The notes beneath the pieces were generated by a model. It saw nothing but the letters and a program-made list of their open reading frames with translations, was not told where the DNA came from and ran no database searches. The position numbers and the translations under genes were made by a program. A stretch of 59,204 nt of DNA from CBDHHC01 sp050633205. Lineage in GTDB: Bacteria; Pseudomonadota; Alphaproteobacteria; Rhizobiales; CBDHHC01. This document shows positions 8,916 to 16,978 of this stretch, piece after piece (within the stretch, counting starts at the first letter, position 1; each line of letters starts with the position of its first letter). Where the stretch lies: assembly GCA_050633205.1 (NCBI GenBank), contig JBOEGA010000078.1:1-59204 (forward strand), read 5' to 3'.

Positions 8916-11195
8916 CTAGGCAGTCTTTTCAGCCTGGTCATCCTGGTGAATATTCAGGAAATGCAGATTTTGCTCCTCCTCAAGCCATGTTGTCATATCA
9001 TTGAATTCCATTGGCTTTGCGATAAGGTATCCCTGCAGGGAGCAGTTGCCATAGGCCTGTATTTTCTGCATTTGTGACGCGGTTTCAACTCCTTCACAAA
9101 CAAGTCCTATCTGCAATAACTTTGTTAGACTTAACAGTGACTGGATAACTATAGCTTTCCTGTCATCTGTTAAAATCTGATTTGTGAAAGACCTGTCAAC
9201 TTTCAGGGCATCAATTGGCAGGGTGGACAGGTGAGATAGCGAAGCATATCCTGTACCAAAATCATCCAGTTCAATATGAACATTCATTTTACTAAGGTCA
9301 GAAATGAACTCTTTCTGCTGATCGTCATTATTGTCAATCAGAAGAGATTCCAGTACTTCGACAGTGATGTATTGAGAGTCAAGCCTGCAGTTTTTCATTG
9401 CATGGGCAAGATCGTGTATCAGGGTGCCATGCATCAGGTGTTTTGGAGAGAGATTAACTGCAATTCTTCCAAAATCGAGCCCGTTATCCAGCCAGCTTCT
9501 TGCAGCTCTGAAAGCCTCATCAAAAACATAAGCTCCTACAATCGGAGCAAGCCGTGACTCTTCGATGACATCCAGGAAATGATAGGGAGAAAGAACTCCG
9601 CGTTCCGGATGGCGCCACCTGATCAAAGCCTCTATACCGCGTACCTTCTGAGTTTTGGAATCAATTTGAGGTTGATAAACCAGAAAGAGCTGCTTTTCTT
9701 CTATAGCTACTCTGAGCTCGCTTTCTATACGAGTTTCCTCATCTACCTTCTCTTTTAATTCCTGTGTGAAGAAATGGTATGTATTGCTGTTAAGTTTGGT
9801 CTTATGTAATGCCAGGTCAGCATTAATCATAAGCGTTTCAAAGTCTGATCCATCTTCGGGGAACTTGGCTATTCCGAGGCTTCCACTGGGCCACAAGGTA
9901 TGAGAACCAAAGCGTAATTGAGTGCCAAGTATCTTAGTGATTTCGTTGCAAAAATCCTCAGTAGCACCATTGGATCTATCGTAAATTAATACAAACTCAT
10001 CACCGCCCCAGCGATAAACCCGACTATTCTCTTTGGATCTGGCAAGTATTCCCAGTCGCTTGCCAACTTCACACAACAAGCTATCACCTGCCGCATGTCC
10101 CAAAGTGTCATTTACTCTCTTAAAGTCATTAAGATCAAGATAGACAAGTGCAAAGCAGGCGTTGTTATCGGCATTGGAAAATACTTCCTGTGCATCCAGT
10201 TTGCAGCATGACCTGTTAGGCAGATTTGTCAGCTCATCAACATATGCCAGTCTTTCAGCTTCTGCCATAGCTCTGATTAACTGGGTATTTTTTGCTTCAG
10301 TATCATGTTCCAGTGCTACAAGTTCTTTTAGTTTTATGCGAAAGGCTTCAAGTGACCGGGCTATCTGCCCAATTTCGTCCTGTTTGGACTGGTAGGGAAT
10401 TTCAATGTCATATTCTTTTTGCTGAAACTGTTTCATAATTGAAATGCAGCGAGCGAGCGGGGACGTAATAAAGCGTTGAAATATAAAGTAGGCAGTGAAG
10501 GATATTGCACAAATCAGAAAGGTGAAGGCAATCATAGCAGAAAATCTGTTATCGACCTGGACTTTGAACAGGAAATCCCGAAGCTGTGAAACCTGTTTTT
10601 CAGCAGTAGATTGTATGTAGTTACTTTGAAGTATGCTTGAGAGGTCACTAATTCCCAGAACCAGATAACCCAGCGTCTTGTCATCTTTTCGAATAGCGTG
10701 TTTCTTTAATCTGAGGTGACGGGCCGGTTTGCCTGTGTCGGATATCAGGATATTATCATGGGAGAAAAATGCTGCATATGATATAAGATGGCTTCTTGCA
10801 GCAGTCTTAATAACTTCATCGAGAATTTTATATTGATTATTTGCCAGAGGAGTTTTTGATACTTCAATAAGAAAGTTCGTAATCCTTTCTTCTCCTACAC
10901 GATAGGTTTTCTGATTAAATGCAGATTGATCATGACTGATATTAGAGAATGTATAATGCAGGATCTGAAGCTGATCTTCGAAAGAAGCTTTGCGCTGGTA
11001 CTGAATTACAAATGCAGATACAGCGAATATCAATAACAGGAGAGGTATCACTGCGAGGTTGAACCTGGCTGTGAGTGACAGGCCCTGTTCAAAACGCCCA
11101 ATTTTATTCCCCATGGCTGAAGGAGACTGGTTTAGATCGTCGCCAGTTTTGTCATTTTTACTCGAAGATATACTATCTTCCTGAATAGGGTTCAT
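8916..11195 (-). CDS. Membrane GGDEF-EAL cyclic-di-GMP enzyme
   Basis: 759 residues. Order: cytoplasmic head, membrane segment ~45-66, periplasmic sensor ~67-215, membrane segment ~218-240, HAMP linker, GGDEF domain with intact 'RWGGDEFVLIYD' (GGDEF at 397-401), EAL domain with 'EALIRW' (522-524), 'VEVLES', 'DDFGTGYASL', 'LKVDRS', 'CEGVET' and 'QGYLIAKPM'. All usual phosphodiesterase residues are visible, so c-di-GMP hydrolysis is likely and synthesis possible. The inhibitory I-site (RxxD before GGDEF) is replaced by KENS, so product inhibition should be absent. It is convergent with the bactofilin gene, 13 bases apart. Confidence 0.93.
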   Translation of the reverse strand: MNPIQEDSISSSKNDKTGDDLNQSPSAMGNKIGRFEQGLSLTARFNLAVIPLLLLIFAVSAFVIQYQRKASFEDQLQILHYTFSNISHDQSAFNQKTYRVGEERITNFLIEVSKTPLANNQYKILDEVIKTAARSHLISYAAFFSHDNILISDTGKPARHLRLKKHAIRKDDKTLGYLVLGISDLSSILQSNYIQSTAEKQVSQLRDFLFKVQVDNRFSAMIAFTFLICAISFTAYFIFQRFITSPLARCISIMKQFQQKEYDIEIPYQSKQDEIGQIARSLEAFRIKLKELVALEHDTEAKNTQLIRAMAEAERLAYVDELTNLPNRSCCKLDAQEVFSNADNNACFALVYLDLNDFKRVNDTLGHAAGDSLLCEVGKRLGILARSKENSRVYRWGGDEFVLIYDRSNGATEDFCNEITKILGTQLRFGSHTLWPSGSLGIAKFPEDGSDFETLMINADLALHKTKLNSNTYHFFTQELKEKVDEETRIESELRVAIEEKQLFLVYQPQIDSKTQKVRGIEALIRWRHPERGVLSPYHFLDVIEESRLAPIVGAYVFDEAFRAARSWLDNGLDFGRIAVNLSPKHLMHGTLIHDLAHAMKNCRLDSQYITVEVLESLLIDNNDDQQKEFISDLSKMNVHIELDDFGTGYASLSHLSTLPIDALKVDRSFTNQILTDDRKAIVIQSLLSLTKLLQIGLVCEGVETASQMQKIQAYGNCSLQGYLIAKPMEFNDMTTWLEEEQNLHFLNIHQDDQAEKTA

Positions 11196-11324
11196 CTCAA
11201 ATCATCTAAATTGCCTCAAGGGAGCGTCCGATCAGGGGGCATTATATGATTTTGCTCTTAAAATAGCGTAACCGTACCAGGTGACAGATCTAAACTCTTG
11301 CCGTATCAGAGGGTTAGCTTTGTT

Positions 11325-12260
11325 TTATTTATTTTCTTTGGTCACTCTTTCACGATAAAGCAGATATATTCCTGAAGTTATAACAACGCTGCCACCTATA
11401 ATAGTCCAGTCTGTCGGCAAATCCCCAAAGAATAAATACCCGACGATGACCATGCTTATTAACCCTGCATAAACAAATGGGGCGAGGGTTGATACCGGGG
11501 CATGCCTGTGAGCTACAATAAGAAGCCAGTGTCCAAAACCTCCAGTGATACCCAGTGATAAAAGGATAATCCATGTAATCCAGTCATGAGACCAGCTCCA
11601 TTGCATGAATGCAAATGGGGAAACAGCTATAAGGCCAGCGAAAGGGGAAAATAACTGTGTCGTTGCTGTACTGTCATAAGTTGATAGATAACGTGTGCAT
11701 ATATTGTAGCAACTATATGAAATAGCAGCGCAAAAGGCGAGCAAGAAGGCGGGTTTAATTCCTTCGACAGTGGGCTGCATAACGATGACTACACCGATAA
11801 ATCCCACGCAGATAGCGATCAGGCGTCTCCAGCCGACCCATTCTCCCAGTATAGGTCCGGCAAGTGCCGCAACGACCAGTGGGGACAGGAAAAATATTGT
11901 AACTGTCTGATCCAATTGTAAAGTTTTCAATGCGTAAAAGTTAAAACCTGTTGCTCCGAGCAGAAAAACAGACCGCAATAGCTGTAGCCAGGGTCTGTTT
12001 GCGGCGAGAGCACCGGGAACTGCTTTAGGGCCAATCAGTATAACTGTAAAAAAGATATGGGCCAGAAATCTGATCCAGATGATCTGAGCTACTGCAACCC
12101 CAACATATTCCCCCAGATATTTGACACTGGCATCCATGATTGAGAATGGAATGCTGGATGCGCACATTAATATAATGGCAAACAATATTCTGGGTTCAGT
12201 TAATACTGAGACAGGGGAGGGGAGTACTTTTGACATGAAAAAGGATATCCTGATACTCAT
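11325..12260 (-). CDS. EamA/DMT-family permease
   Basis: 311 residues with about ten hydrophobic helices in two five-helix repeats, the EamA (drug/metabolite transporter) arrangement. Family-like segments include 'LRSVFLLGATGFNFYALKTL', 'TIFFLSPLVVAALAGPILGE' and the second repeat 'GFGHWLLIVAHRHAPVSTLA'. Such proteins export or import amino acids, nucleotides or other metabolites; the substrate cannot be read from sequence. A possible alternative start is the methionine eight codons in (MSKVL). A dyad lies directly upstream of the start codon. Confidence 0.87.
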   Translation of the reverse strand: MSIRISFFMSKVLPSPVSVLTEPRILFAIILMCASSIPFSIMDASVKYLGEYVGVAVAQIIWIRFLAHIFFTVILIGPKAVPGALAANRPWLQLLRSVFLLGATGFNFYALKTLQLDQTVTIFFLSPLVVAALAGPILGEWVGWRRLIAICVGFIGVVIVMQPTVEGIKPAFLLAFCAAISYSCYNICTRYLSTYDSTATTQLFSPFAGLIAVSPFAFMQWSWSHDWITWIILLSLGITGGFGHWLLIVAHRHAPVSTLAPFVYAGLISMVIVGYLFFGDLPTDWTIIGGSVVITSGIYLLYRERVTKENK

Positions 12261-12261
12261 A

Positions 12262-12279
12262 TACAGTACAATAACTGTA
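12262..12279. promoter_or_regulatory. Dyad at the start of the DMT permease gene
   Basis: TACAGT-N6-ACTGTA is a perfect inverted repeat ending two bases before the permease start codon at 12260. A regulator bound here would block transcription or initiation of that gene. No candidate regulator gene adjoins it, so this is a site suggestion only. Confidence 0.3.
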
Positions 12280-12508
12280 CAGAGGGTTCAGGACCTAATG
12301 TCATAGAATATAATTGTGTGCAATCCTTAATTCTGACTCATAAAGGGAAGCCAATGAAAACAAACAGTAAATTTCCATGAGGAATGCTGTTCATATTTTC
12401 TGTAGATTTATATGGTAAATAGTTTCGCAAATGGCTGGATTGCAAAAAAATATATTTATCTTGCCATAAAGGCTGTTTCTTCTGGCGTTGCCTATTGACT
12501 AACCAGGC

Positions 12509-12644
12509 AACAACCTTTAAACCCCAAATCTCAATTTGTTGAGGGCCCTTAGCTCAGTTGGTAGAGCAACTGACTTTTAATCAGTAGGTCGATGGTTCGA
12601 ATCCATCAGGGCTCACCACTCCATATTGGTCCGTTCTGGATACA
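12509..12644. repeat. Left inverted repeat carrying tRNA-Lys
   Basis: This ~136-bp arm matches, in reverse complement, 18390-18524. It includes ~34 bases upstream of the tRNA (one C indel: CCCC here, CCC on the right), the whole tRNA, and ~26 bases downstream (CTCCATATTGGTCCGTTC, then two mismatches). Weaker similarity continues outward to a TTGACT/TTGACA promoter-like hexamer. The two arms face each other and bracket the island. Confidence 0.93.
12543..12618 (+). tRNA. tRNA-Lys (anticodon TTT)
   Basis: A 76-base cloverleaf with encoded CCA. Acceptor GGGCCCT pairs with AGGGCTC (one G-T pair), D stem GCTC/GAGC, anticodon stem ACTGA/TCAGT around loop CTTTTAA (anticodon TTT), variable AGGTC, T stem GATGG/CCATC with loop TTCGAAT. 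A TTGACT hexamer at 12495-12500 and TTTAAA at 12516-12521 may be its promoter, though the 15-base spacer is short. An identical copy lies on the other strand at 18416-18491. Confidence 0.97.
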
Positions 12645-12999
12645 TCACAATAAAATCGTTTTGGAAACTGGTTTCTTTCTTCTTAACTCCGTTAGGTACG
12701 AAACTGCTCAGCTTTGGTTTCGCTAAATGGTGGGGCGAGGTTTTGATATGAGTAATTTCCACTCTTACTCGTTCAGGCCTTTAGCATGAGATGCAGAGTG
12801 TTTGTGTCTCTATTATATATTTCATATTTTTCTACTTTGTAACATTCAGCTTCTTTCTCACTATTCTCTAACCTGATTATGATCCTTGAAAATTATAGCG
12901 TCAGATTTACCTGTCTGCTGGATTGGTCAATAAAATGCCATATTTGGTTATCAAGGGATAGTTTCAGATTTTACTAAATAACAATAAGAGAGAGTCGAG
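12645..12999. other. Non-coding left edge of the island
   Basis: About 355 AT-rich bases between the left repeat and the IalB gene. It presumably holds the IalB promoter. I see no open frame with coding character, no tRNA and no copy of the right-hand edge sequence. Confidence 0.4.
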
Positions 13000-13542
13000 A
13001 TGCGTATTATTTTTTCCTTCCTTCTGATTTCCATTTTATTCTGTTCGAATGTTTTTGCTGCAGGCGAGGGGCCGCGCATTAAATCAGAGCGTTTTGATGA
13101 TTGGTATTACCGTTGTTCGGAAACTGTTGTTAAGAAGAAAAAGTCAAAGCGCTGTGAGGTTGTTCAGATTGCTCAAACAAAACGTGAGAAGACAACTATC
13201 AACCTTCTGACTATATCTTTGTCCCGGATCGAAAATGAGAAGAAGAAAAAGCAGACTGTTATTACAGTATTGGCACCACTAAATGTATTTCTTCCTGCCG
13301 GAATGACTTTGACTGTAGACAAGAATAAAGCATCAGGTCTTAAATATCGCAATTGCAACAAAGCAGGTTGCTGGATTCAGCATCTGGTCAATGACAAACT
13401 TGAGAAGCAAATGAGCAAAGGCAAGTTTGGCTTTGCTAAAATGAGCCTGATTAATGGTCAGAACATCAACGTGAAATTCTCTCTGAAGGGCTTGTCCAAA
13501 GCGATGAAAGCTATGGAGAGTGGTCGCTCACCTAAGGTATAA
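13000..13542 (+). CDS. Invasion-associated locus B (IalB)-family periplasmic protein
   Basis: 180 residues with a signal peptide cleaved after VFAA. The mature part has the IalB layout: 'FDDWYYRCSETV' and 'KRCEVVQIAQTK', then 'VLAPLNVFLPAGMTLTVD', 'YRNCNKAGCWIQ', and 'KMSLINGQNINVKFSLKGL'. Four cysteines pair as in the family. IalB-like proteins are periplasmic or outer-membrane associated and widespread in alphaproteobacteria; molecular role unclear. The ATG at 13000 follows an AAGAGAGAG site. It stands alone inside the tRNA-bounded island and precedes the tpsB remnant by ~250 bases. Confidence 0.85.
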   Translation: MRIIFSFLLISILFCSNVFAAGEGPRIKSERFDDWYYRCSETVVKKKKSKRCEVVQIAQTKREKTTINLLTISLSRIENEKKKKQTVITVLAPLNVFLPAGMTLTVDKNKASGLKYRNCNKAGCWIQHLVNDKLEKQMSKGKFGFAKMSLINGQNINVKFSLKGLSKAMKAMESGRSPKV

Positions 13543-13789
13543 AATACTGAATTATCAGGATAGTTATGGAAAAGCGGGGAGCCTTCTTCTGTGATTTTAA
13601 AAAAGCAGGAGGAGGTTCTTCGTTTTGTAAAATTGTGCTTTGCAGAAATTTTATTTTTAAATTCTCTTGTGCTTTCCATAACGCAAAGGCGGGGCACAAT
13701 GACGCCTTGTTTTGGTTTCTATAATGACCTTTAATTTTTTTGTTTCTGCAATTAGCAGTATTTAACATAAGTAAAAAAGAGTAATAGTA

Positions 13790-14788
13790 ATGAGTTTTTC
13801 CAGGGGGGATTGGAGGCTTGTCATTGCTGCTGCAATGATTGTGTCTATCCAGATTGCACTTATTAAGTGCGCCAGTGCGCAAAGTAATGATATTGACCGG
13901 GCACTCCGGCAACAACAACAGATTTTACAGCAGCAGGAACAGAAGCGCAGGGAAGAATTGCGACGTCTGCGCGAAACTCCAGCGCTTAAAGAAGAAGCAG
14001 ACCGTCGTCAGAAAGAAATCGACGGGACGGCAAAAATCTGCCTGCCGATCAGGAAGATTATCTTTAAAGATGGCGTATTGCTGAATAAGGATGTGGCCGC
14101 GAGAGAAGCCCTCAAACGACCTTTCCTCGGCAAATGTATGAGTATTATTGATATCATGTCGGTGGTGCGGGTTATCACCAACTGGTATATTGACAAGGGC
14201 TATATTACAGCTCGTGCTGTGCCTCCTGAGCAGGATCTTTCAAAAGGGGTATTGATTATCCGGGTTATTGAGGGACGCACGGAAGCTGTCGATATTTATG
14301 ACAATGGCAAGCCTCGGTCCGGGGCTGATACCGCCTTTCCCCGCATTATCGGCAAGCGACTTTATATCCGTGATGTTGAGCAGGGGCTTGACCAGATCAA
14401 CCGACTGCCAACCCATAAAGCGAAAATCAGAATTGAGCCGGGTAAGAAGAAAGGCTATAGCCGCCTTCGGGTTGATACTGAGAAAACTTCGGGGCTGGTC
14501 ACAGGGGCGACCATTGATAATTATGGTTTGAAGTCTACCGGGGAATATCAGACGGGAGGCACAATTTCTATTAATGACCCGTTTGGTTTGTACAGCAGCC
14601 TGAACTTTGGCTACAAGACCATCAAGCCGTTTCATTTTAATGAGAATACGTCCGAGGAATTTTCAGGGAGCCTGTCTGTACCGTTCGGATACTGGACATT
14701 GTTCCTGTCAGGCAGTCATTTCAAATATGCTCCAAAATTGAAGGCGTTGTTCAGTCGTTCAAAAATACGGGAGACAGTACTAATCTGA
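13790..14788 (+). pseudogene. TpsB outer-membrane transporter (FhaC/ShlB type), N-terminal part
   Basis: The 332-codon frame begins with a signal peptide (cleaved near CASAQ), a Gln/Arg-rich helix (RQQQQILQQQEQKRREELRR) typical of TpsB helix 1, then two POTRA domains (e.g. 'CMSIIDIMSVVRVITNWYID' and 'GKRLYIRDVEQGLDQINRL') and the first barrel strands ('VTGATIDNYGLKSTGEYQTG', 'NDPFGLYSSLNFGY'). TpsB proteins secrete a large TpsA/CdiA exoprotein. The frame is lost at ~14728-14732, where one missing base sends it to a stop at 14786. Reading resumes in another frame (next entry). A full TpsB is ~550 residues, so this product cannot form a complete barrel. Confidence 0.85.
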
Positions 14789-15018
14789 CGGCTGAGCTGG
14801 ACCGGGTTCTACACCGGGACCGGGTGAGCAAGACCCGTTTGTCTGCCTTTATGACCTATAAGGACACGAAGTCCTTTATTGATGGTGCCGAGCTTGCGAC
14901 AGGCAGCCGTAAACTGTCGGTTGTTGGGGCGCGTTTGTCTCATAACAGGCGGACGCTTGGTGGACTTCTGGATGTGGCTGTTGAAGGGCATTTCGGGGCG
15001 CCCATGTTGAATATTTAG
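14731..15018 (+). pseudogene. TpsB barrel fragment in shifted frame, fused to CdiA DNA
   Basis: Directly after the frameshift, frame +1 continues the TpsB barrel: 'SKIEGVVQSFKNTGDSTNLT' then 'ELDRVLHRDRVSKTRLSAFM', 'SFIDGAELATGSRKLSVVGA' and 'LGGLLDVAVEGHFGAP'. The match stops at about 15005, where the DNA changes to CdiA-type sequence that is read in a different frame, giving a stop at 15016-15018. Roughly 150 C-terminal TpsB residues are missing. This is best explained by a deletion joining tpsB to the 3' region of the neighbouring tpsA/cdiA gene. Confidence 0.75.
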
Positions 15019-15098
15019 GGCCAAGTCTTGCAGGTCTTACCGCTGGTGGAAGTACGGTCATTGCCAAAACGGCTCAATCTGCCAAAACAGTGCAGGGG
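15007..15098 (+). repeat. Direct repeat copy A (CdiA pre-toxin hinge)
   Basis: These 92 bases match 17448-17539 at 86 of 92 positions, both on the plus strand, 2441 bases apart. Both copies encode 'EYLGPSLAGLTAGGS' plus 'VIAKTAQSAKTVQG', and the sequences diverge immediately after it. The repeat marks the conserved region just before two different C-terminal tips. Confidence 0.93.
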
Positions 15099-15947
15099 TG
15101 GGGGCTGATTGCGTATAATTGTGTGCGCAATCTGCACTGCCGAAGCACAGCGATGATGGATGGCGCCATTGTTGGTGAGGGTTTACTTTTGCCAGCAGGT
15201 GAAACCGGAATTCAGGGTCTGGTTATTGCAAGTGGTGTTACCGTTGCGAATAAAGGTCTGGGCTGGGTTGATGATGCTATTGAGTATAGTTTGCAGCCTA
15301 AGTTGCTTGATGGGGCCAGTAGCGGTTCCTTAGCATTCATTATAGACGATGCCGGGGCAGTGCTTCCGAAGGGTTATAGTGAGTTCAGGGGGACGCTTAG
15401 TGCTGCTGATAGTGGTGGTGCAGGCCTACCTAAGGACTTCAAGCGGATTGTTGCTCAGAATGGGGATGTGCACTATCAGGGGCCGAACGGGGAGATTTAT
15501 CGGTCTATTGATGAATTGCCTGCAGCCTATCAATCATTTAATAAGAAGTATGATTATAATGTTTTGACAAAAACTTGGCCAAATAGCGATGTTGTGGAAA
15601 TTGAGGTAAGAGGATTATTTAAAGAGTATTCTGATTTAGCAGCAAAGTATAGTAATGGAGACCTTTACATACGCTTTTACTCAAACTCCAAGCCAGGCCA
15701 AAAAGTCGGGACTGAGATGATTTCAACTGCAGTAGAGGCGGCAGGCTCCTCTAAGGTCAAGACGGTTTCAGCGCAGTTAGGGATAGATAATTATAAAGTG
15801 TACGAGAGTCTTGTCAAAGCGGGAAAAACTGAAGAATATGCGGTTTGGCAGACTCCATTTGGTAAATCAATGAAAGATTTAGGCTTTAATACATTGGTGG
15901 CACTTCCTGAAAATGGAAGGGTAAAAGTGAAATTTGGTTTTAAATAA
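15090..15947 (+). CDS. Orphan CdiA-CT-like toxin tip 1
   Basis: 285 codons from an internal GTG; homology to the CdiA hinge extends in frame back to ~15009, so this is a 5'-truncated C-terminal piece rather than a normal gene. Residues ~1-140 are Gly/Ala-rich linker ('GETGIQGLVIASGVTVANKG', 'NGDVHYQGPNGEIYRSIDEL'). From about base 15530 the DNA becomes AT-rich and encodes a compact ~140-residue tip with 'SDVVEIEVRGLFKEYSDLAA' and 'GQKVGTEMISTAVEAA...IDNYKVYESL...LGFN'. The last pattern is loosely like a GNAT acetyltransferase but this is weak. The 110-codon gene three bases after the stop looks like its immunity gene. Expression would need a new start or recombination onto a full cdiA. Confidence 0.65.
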   Translation: MQGWGLIAYNCVRNLHCRSTAMMDGAIVGEGLLLPAGETGIQGLVIASGVTVANKGLGWVDDAIEYSLQPKLLDGASSGSLAFIIDDAGAVLPKGYSEFRGTLSAADSGGAGLPKDFKRIVAQNGDVHYQGPNGEIYRSIDELPAAYQSFNKKYDYNVLTKTWPNSDVVEIEVRGLFKEYSDLAAKYSNGDLYIRFYSNSKPGQKVGTEMISTAVEAAGSSKVKTVSAQLGIDNYKVYESLVKAGKTEEYAVWQTPFGKSMKDLGFNTLVALPENGRVKVKFGFK

Positions 15948-15950
15948 AAT

Positions 15951-16283
15951 ATGACTTATTCTGAAAAAGATTTGATTGAGATTGTTGATAGTCTGCATCT
16001 TCATGAACAATTACACGATATGCTTGCTGGAACATCAGAATATTCTGATTTGGATGCTATAGAAAGTTTGGATAAGCATTCTCGGAGATTAGCTGCTATG
16101 GCTCAACGTCATTTGGATTACGTAATTCGTTTTAATGATCCTGGCAATGAGGAAAAATCACAGAAGGTTGGAAGCCATATATACAGCAATTACCCAGATT
16201 ATTATCAAGCTTGGCAACTGGCTGGACTGCCTGGAGTTTCTTTATACATGTTAGAGAAATTGATTGATGATAATAGGAAATAA
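15951..16283 (+). CDS. Probable immunity protein for toxin tip 1
   Basis: 110 residues, mostly helical, acidic N-terminus (EKDLIEIVDSLHLHEQLHDM), no signal peptide or membrane segment, so cytoplasmic. It starts three bases after the stop of the toxin tip and shares its AT-rich composition; this toxin-then-small-gene order is the CDI rule. I do not recognise a named immunity family. A short motif 'YPDYYQAWQLAGLPGV' stands out. The function is inferred from position only. Confidence 0.6.
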   Translation: MTYSEKDLIEIVDSLHLHEQLHDMLAGTSEYSDLDAIESLDKHSRRLAAMAQRHLDYVIRFNDPGNEEKSQKVGSHIYSNYPDYYQAWQLAGLPGVSLYMLEKLIDDNRK

Positions 16284-16313
16284 TTTAGAATTATTTTTTA
16301 AAAGTATAATAAA

Positions 16314-16748
16314 GTGGAAAAAGGCAAAGACTATTTCGATATATGGTTTAATTCAGAAGAGTGGCCATTTTGGAACTTGGATGGTCCTTATCAAGGAGCA
16401 GAGAAGATACATCCCACAGTATTTTCTTGTGCTAAGCCCTTTGATTTAGAGGGGAGACTTGTAGTTAAAGTGTATCAAGAGGGACCGAAAATTTCCTTTA
16501 ACTTTACTGGATTTGGAATGGTGGTGGTTTCTAAATGGCTCTGTGATAAGATTGGTAATTTTGCAGGAGTAGATGAATTACAGCTAATACCGGTTGAGGT
16601 TGAGGGCAATGATGAGGAATGGGAAATACTAAATCCTTTGCTCGAGCTTGATTGTATTGATGAGGCTCGTTCTGTATTTCGCAGGTGTCATGATAAACCT
16701 CGTAAAGGGGAAGCTCCGGAAAATATGAGAGTTTTAGTAAGCTTATGA
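16314..16748 (+). CDS. Imm11-like (DUF1629) orphan immunity protein, N-terminal part
   Basis: 144 codons from GTG 16314 with a poor ribosome site, so the 5' end may be lost. The pattern fits the Imm11/DUF1629 family: 'FGMVVVSKWLCDKIGNFAGV', 'ELQLIPVEVEGNDEEWEIL', 'NPLLELDCIDEARSVFRR'. These proteins neutralise polymorphic toxins. The frame ends at TTATGA, and the rest of the family domain continues in the frame that starts at the overlapping ATG (next entry). No matching toxin precedes it, so it is an orphan, as is usual for stacked CDI immunity genes. Confidence 0.65.
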   Translation: MEKGKDYFDIWFNSEEWPFWNLDGPYQGAEKIHPTVFSCAKPFDLEGRLVVKVYQEGPKISFNFTGFGMVVVSKWLCDKIGNFAGVDELQLIPVEVEGNDEEWEILNPLLELDCIDEARSVFRRCHDKPRKGEAPENMRVLVSL

Positions 16749-16897
16749 TTGATCCACAGAAGGCAAACGATCATCATATATTTCGTTTAAAGCATTGGCC
16801 TGCCTTAGTTGTTGATCAGGAAATTAAAAAGCTTTTAGAAGAGAATAATATCAAGGAAGTTTCATTCAAACCTTTGACACGATGTTCGACTGGATGA
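16745..16897 (+). CDS. Imm11-like protein, C-terminal part
   Basis: A 50-codon frame overlapping the previous stop by four bases (ATGA). It encodes 'MIDPQKANDHHIFRLKHWPA' and 'KKLLEENNIKEVSFKPL', matching the end of Imm11-type proteins (a diFRl-like strand, then a helix and 'v.F.p'). Adding one base in CTTATGA would fuse both parts into one ~195-residue protein, so the natural reading is a frameshifted gene. Translational coupling through ATGA could still let both halves be made. Confidence 0.55.
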   Translation: MIDPQKANDHHIFRLKHWPALVVDQEIKKLLEENNIKEVSFKPLTRCSTG

Positions 16898-16978
16898 CAT
16901 GTGCATAAAATTATCTCCTTCGATACTCGGAAGCTTTTGAGGTTGTTCCATTTTCAATAAGTTTTTATATCCATTGGG

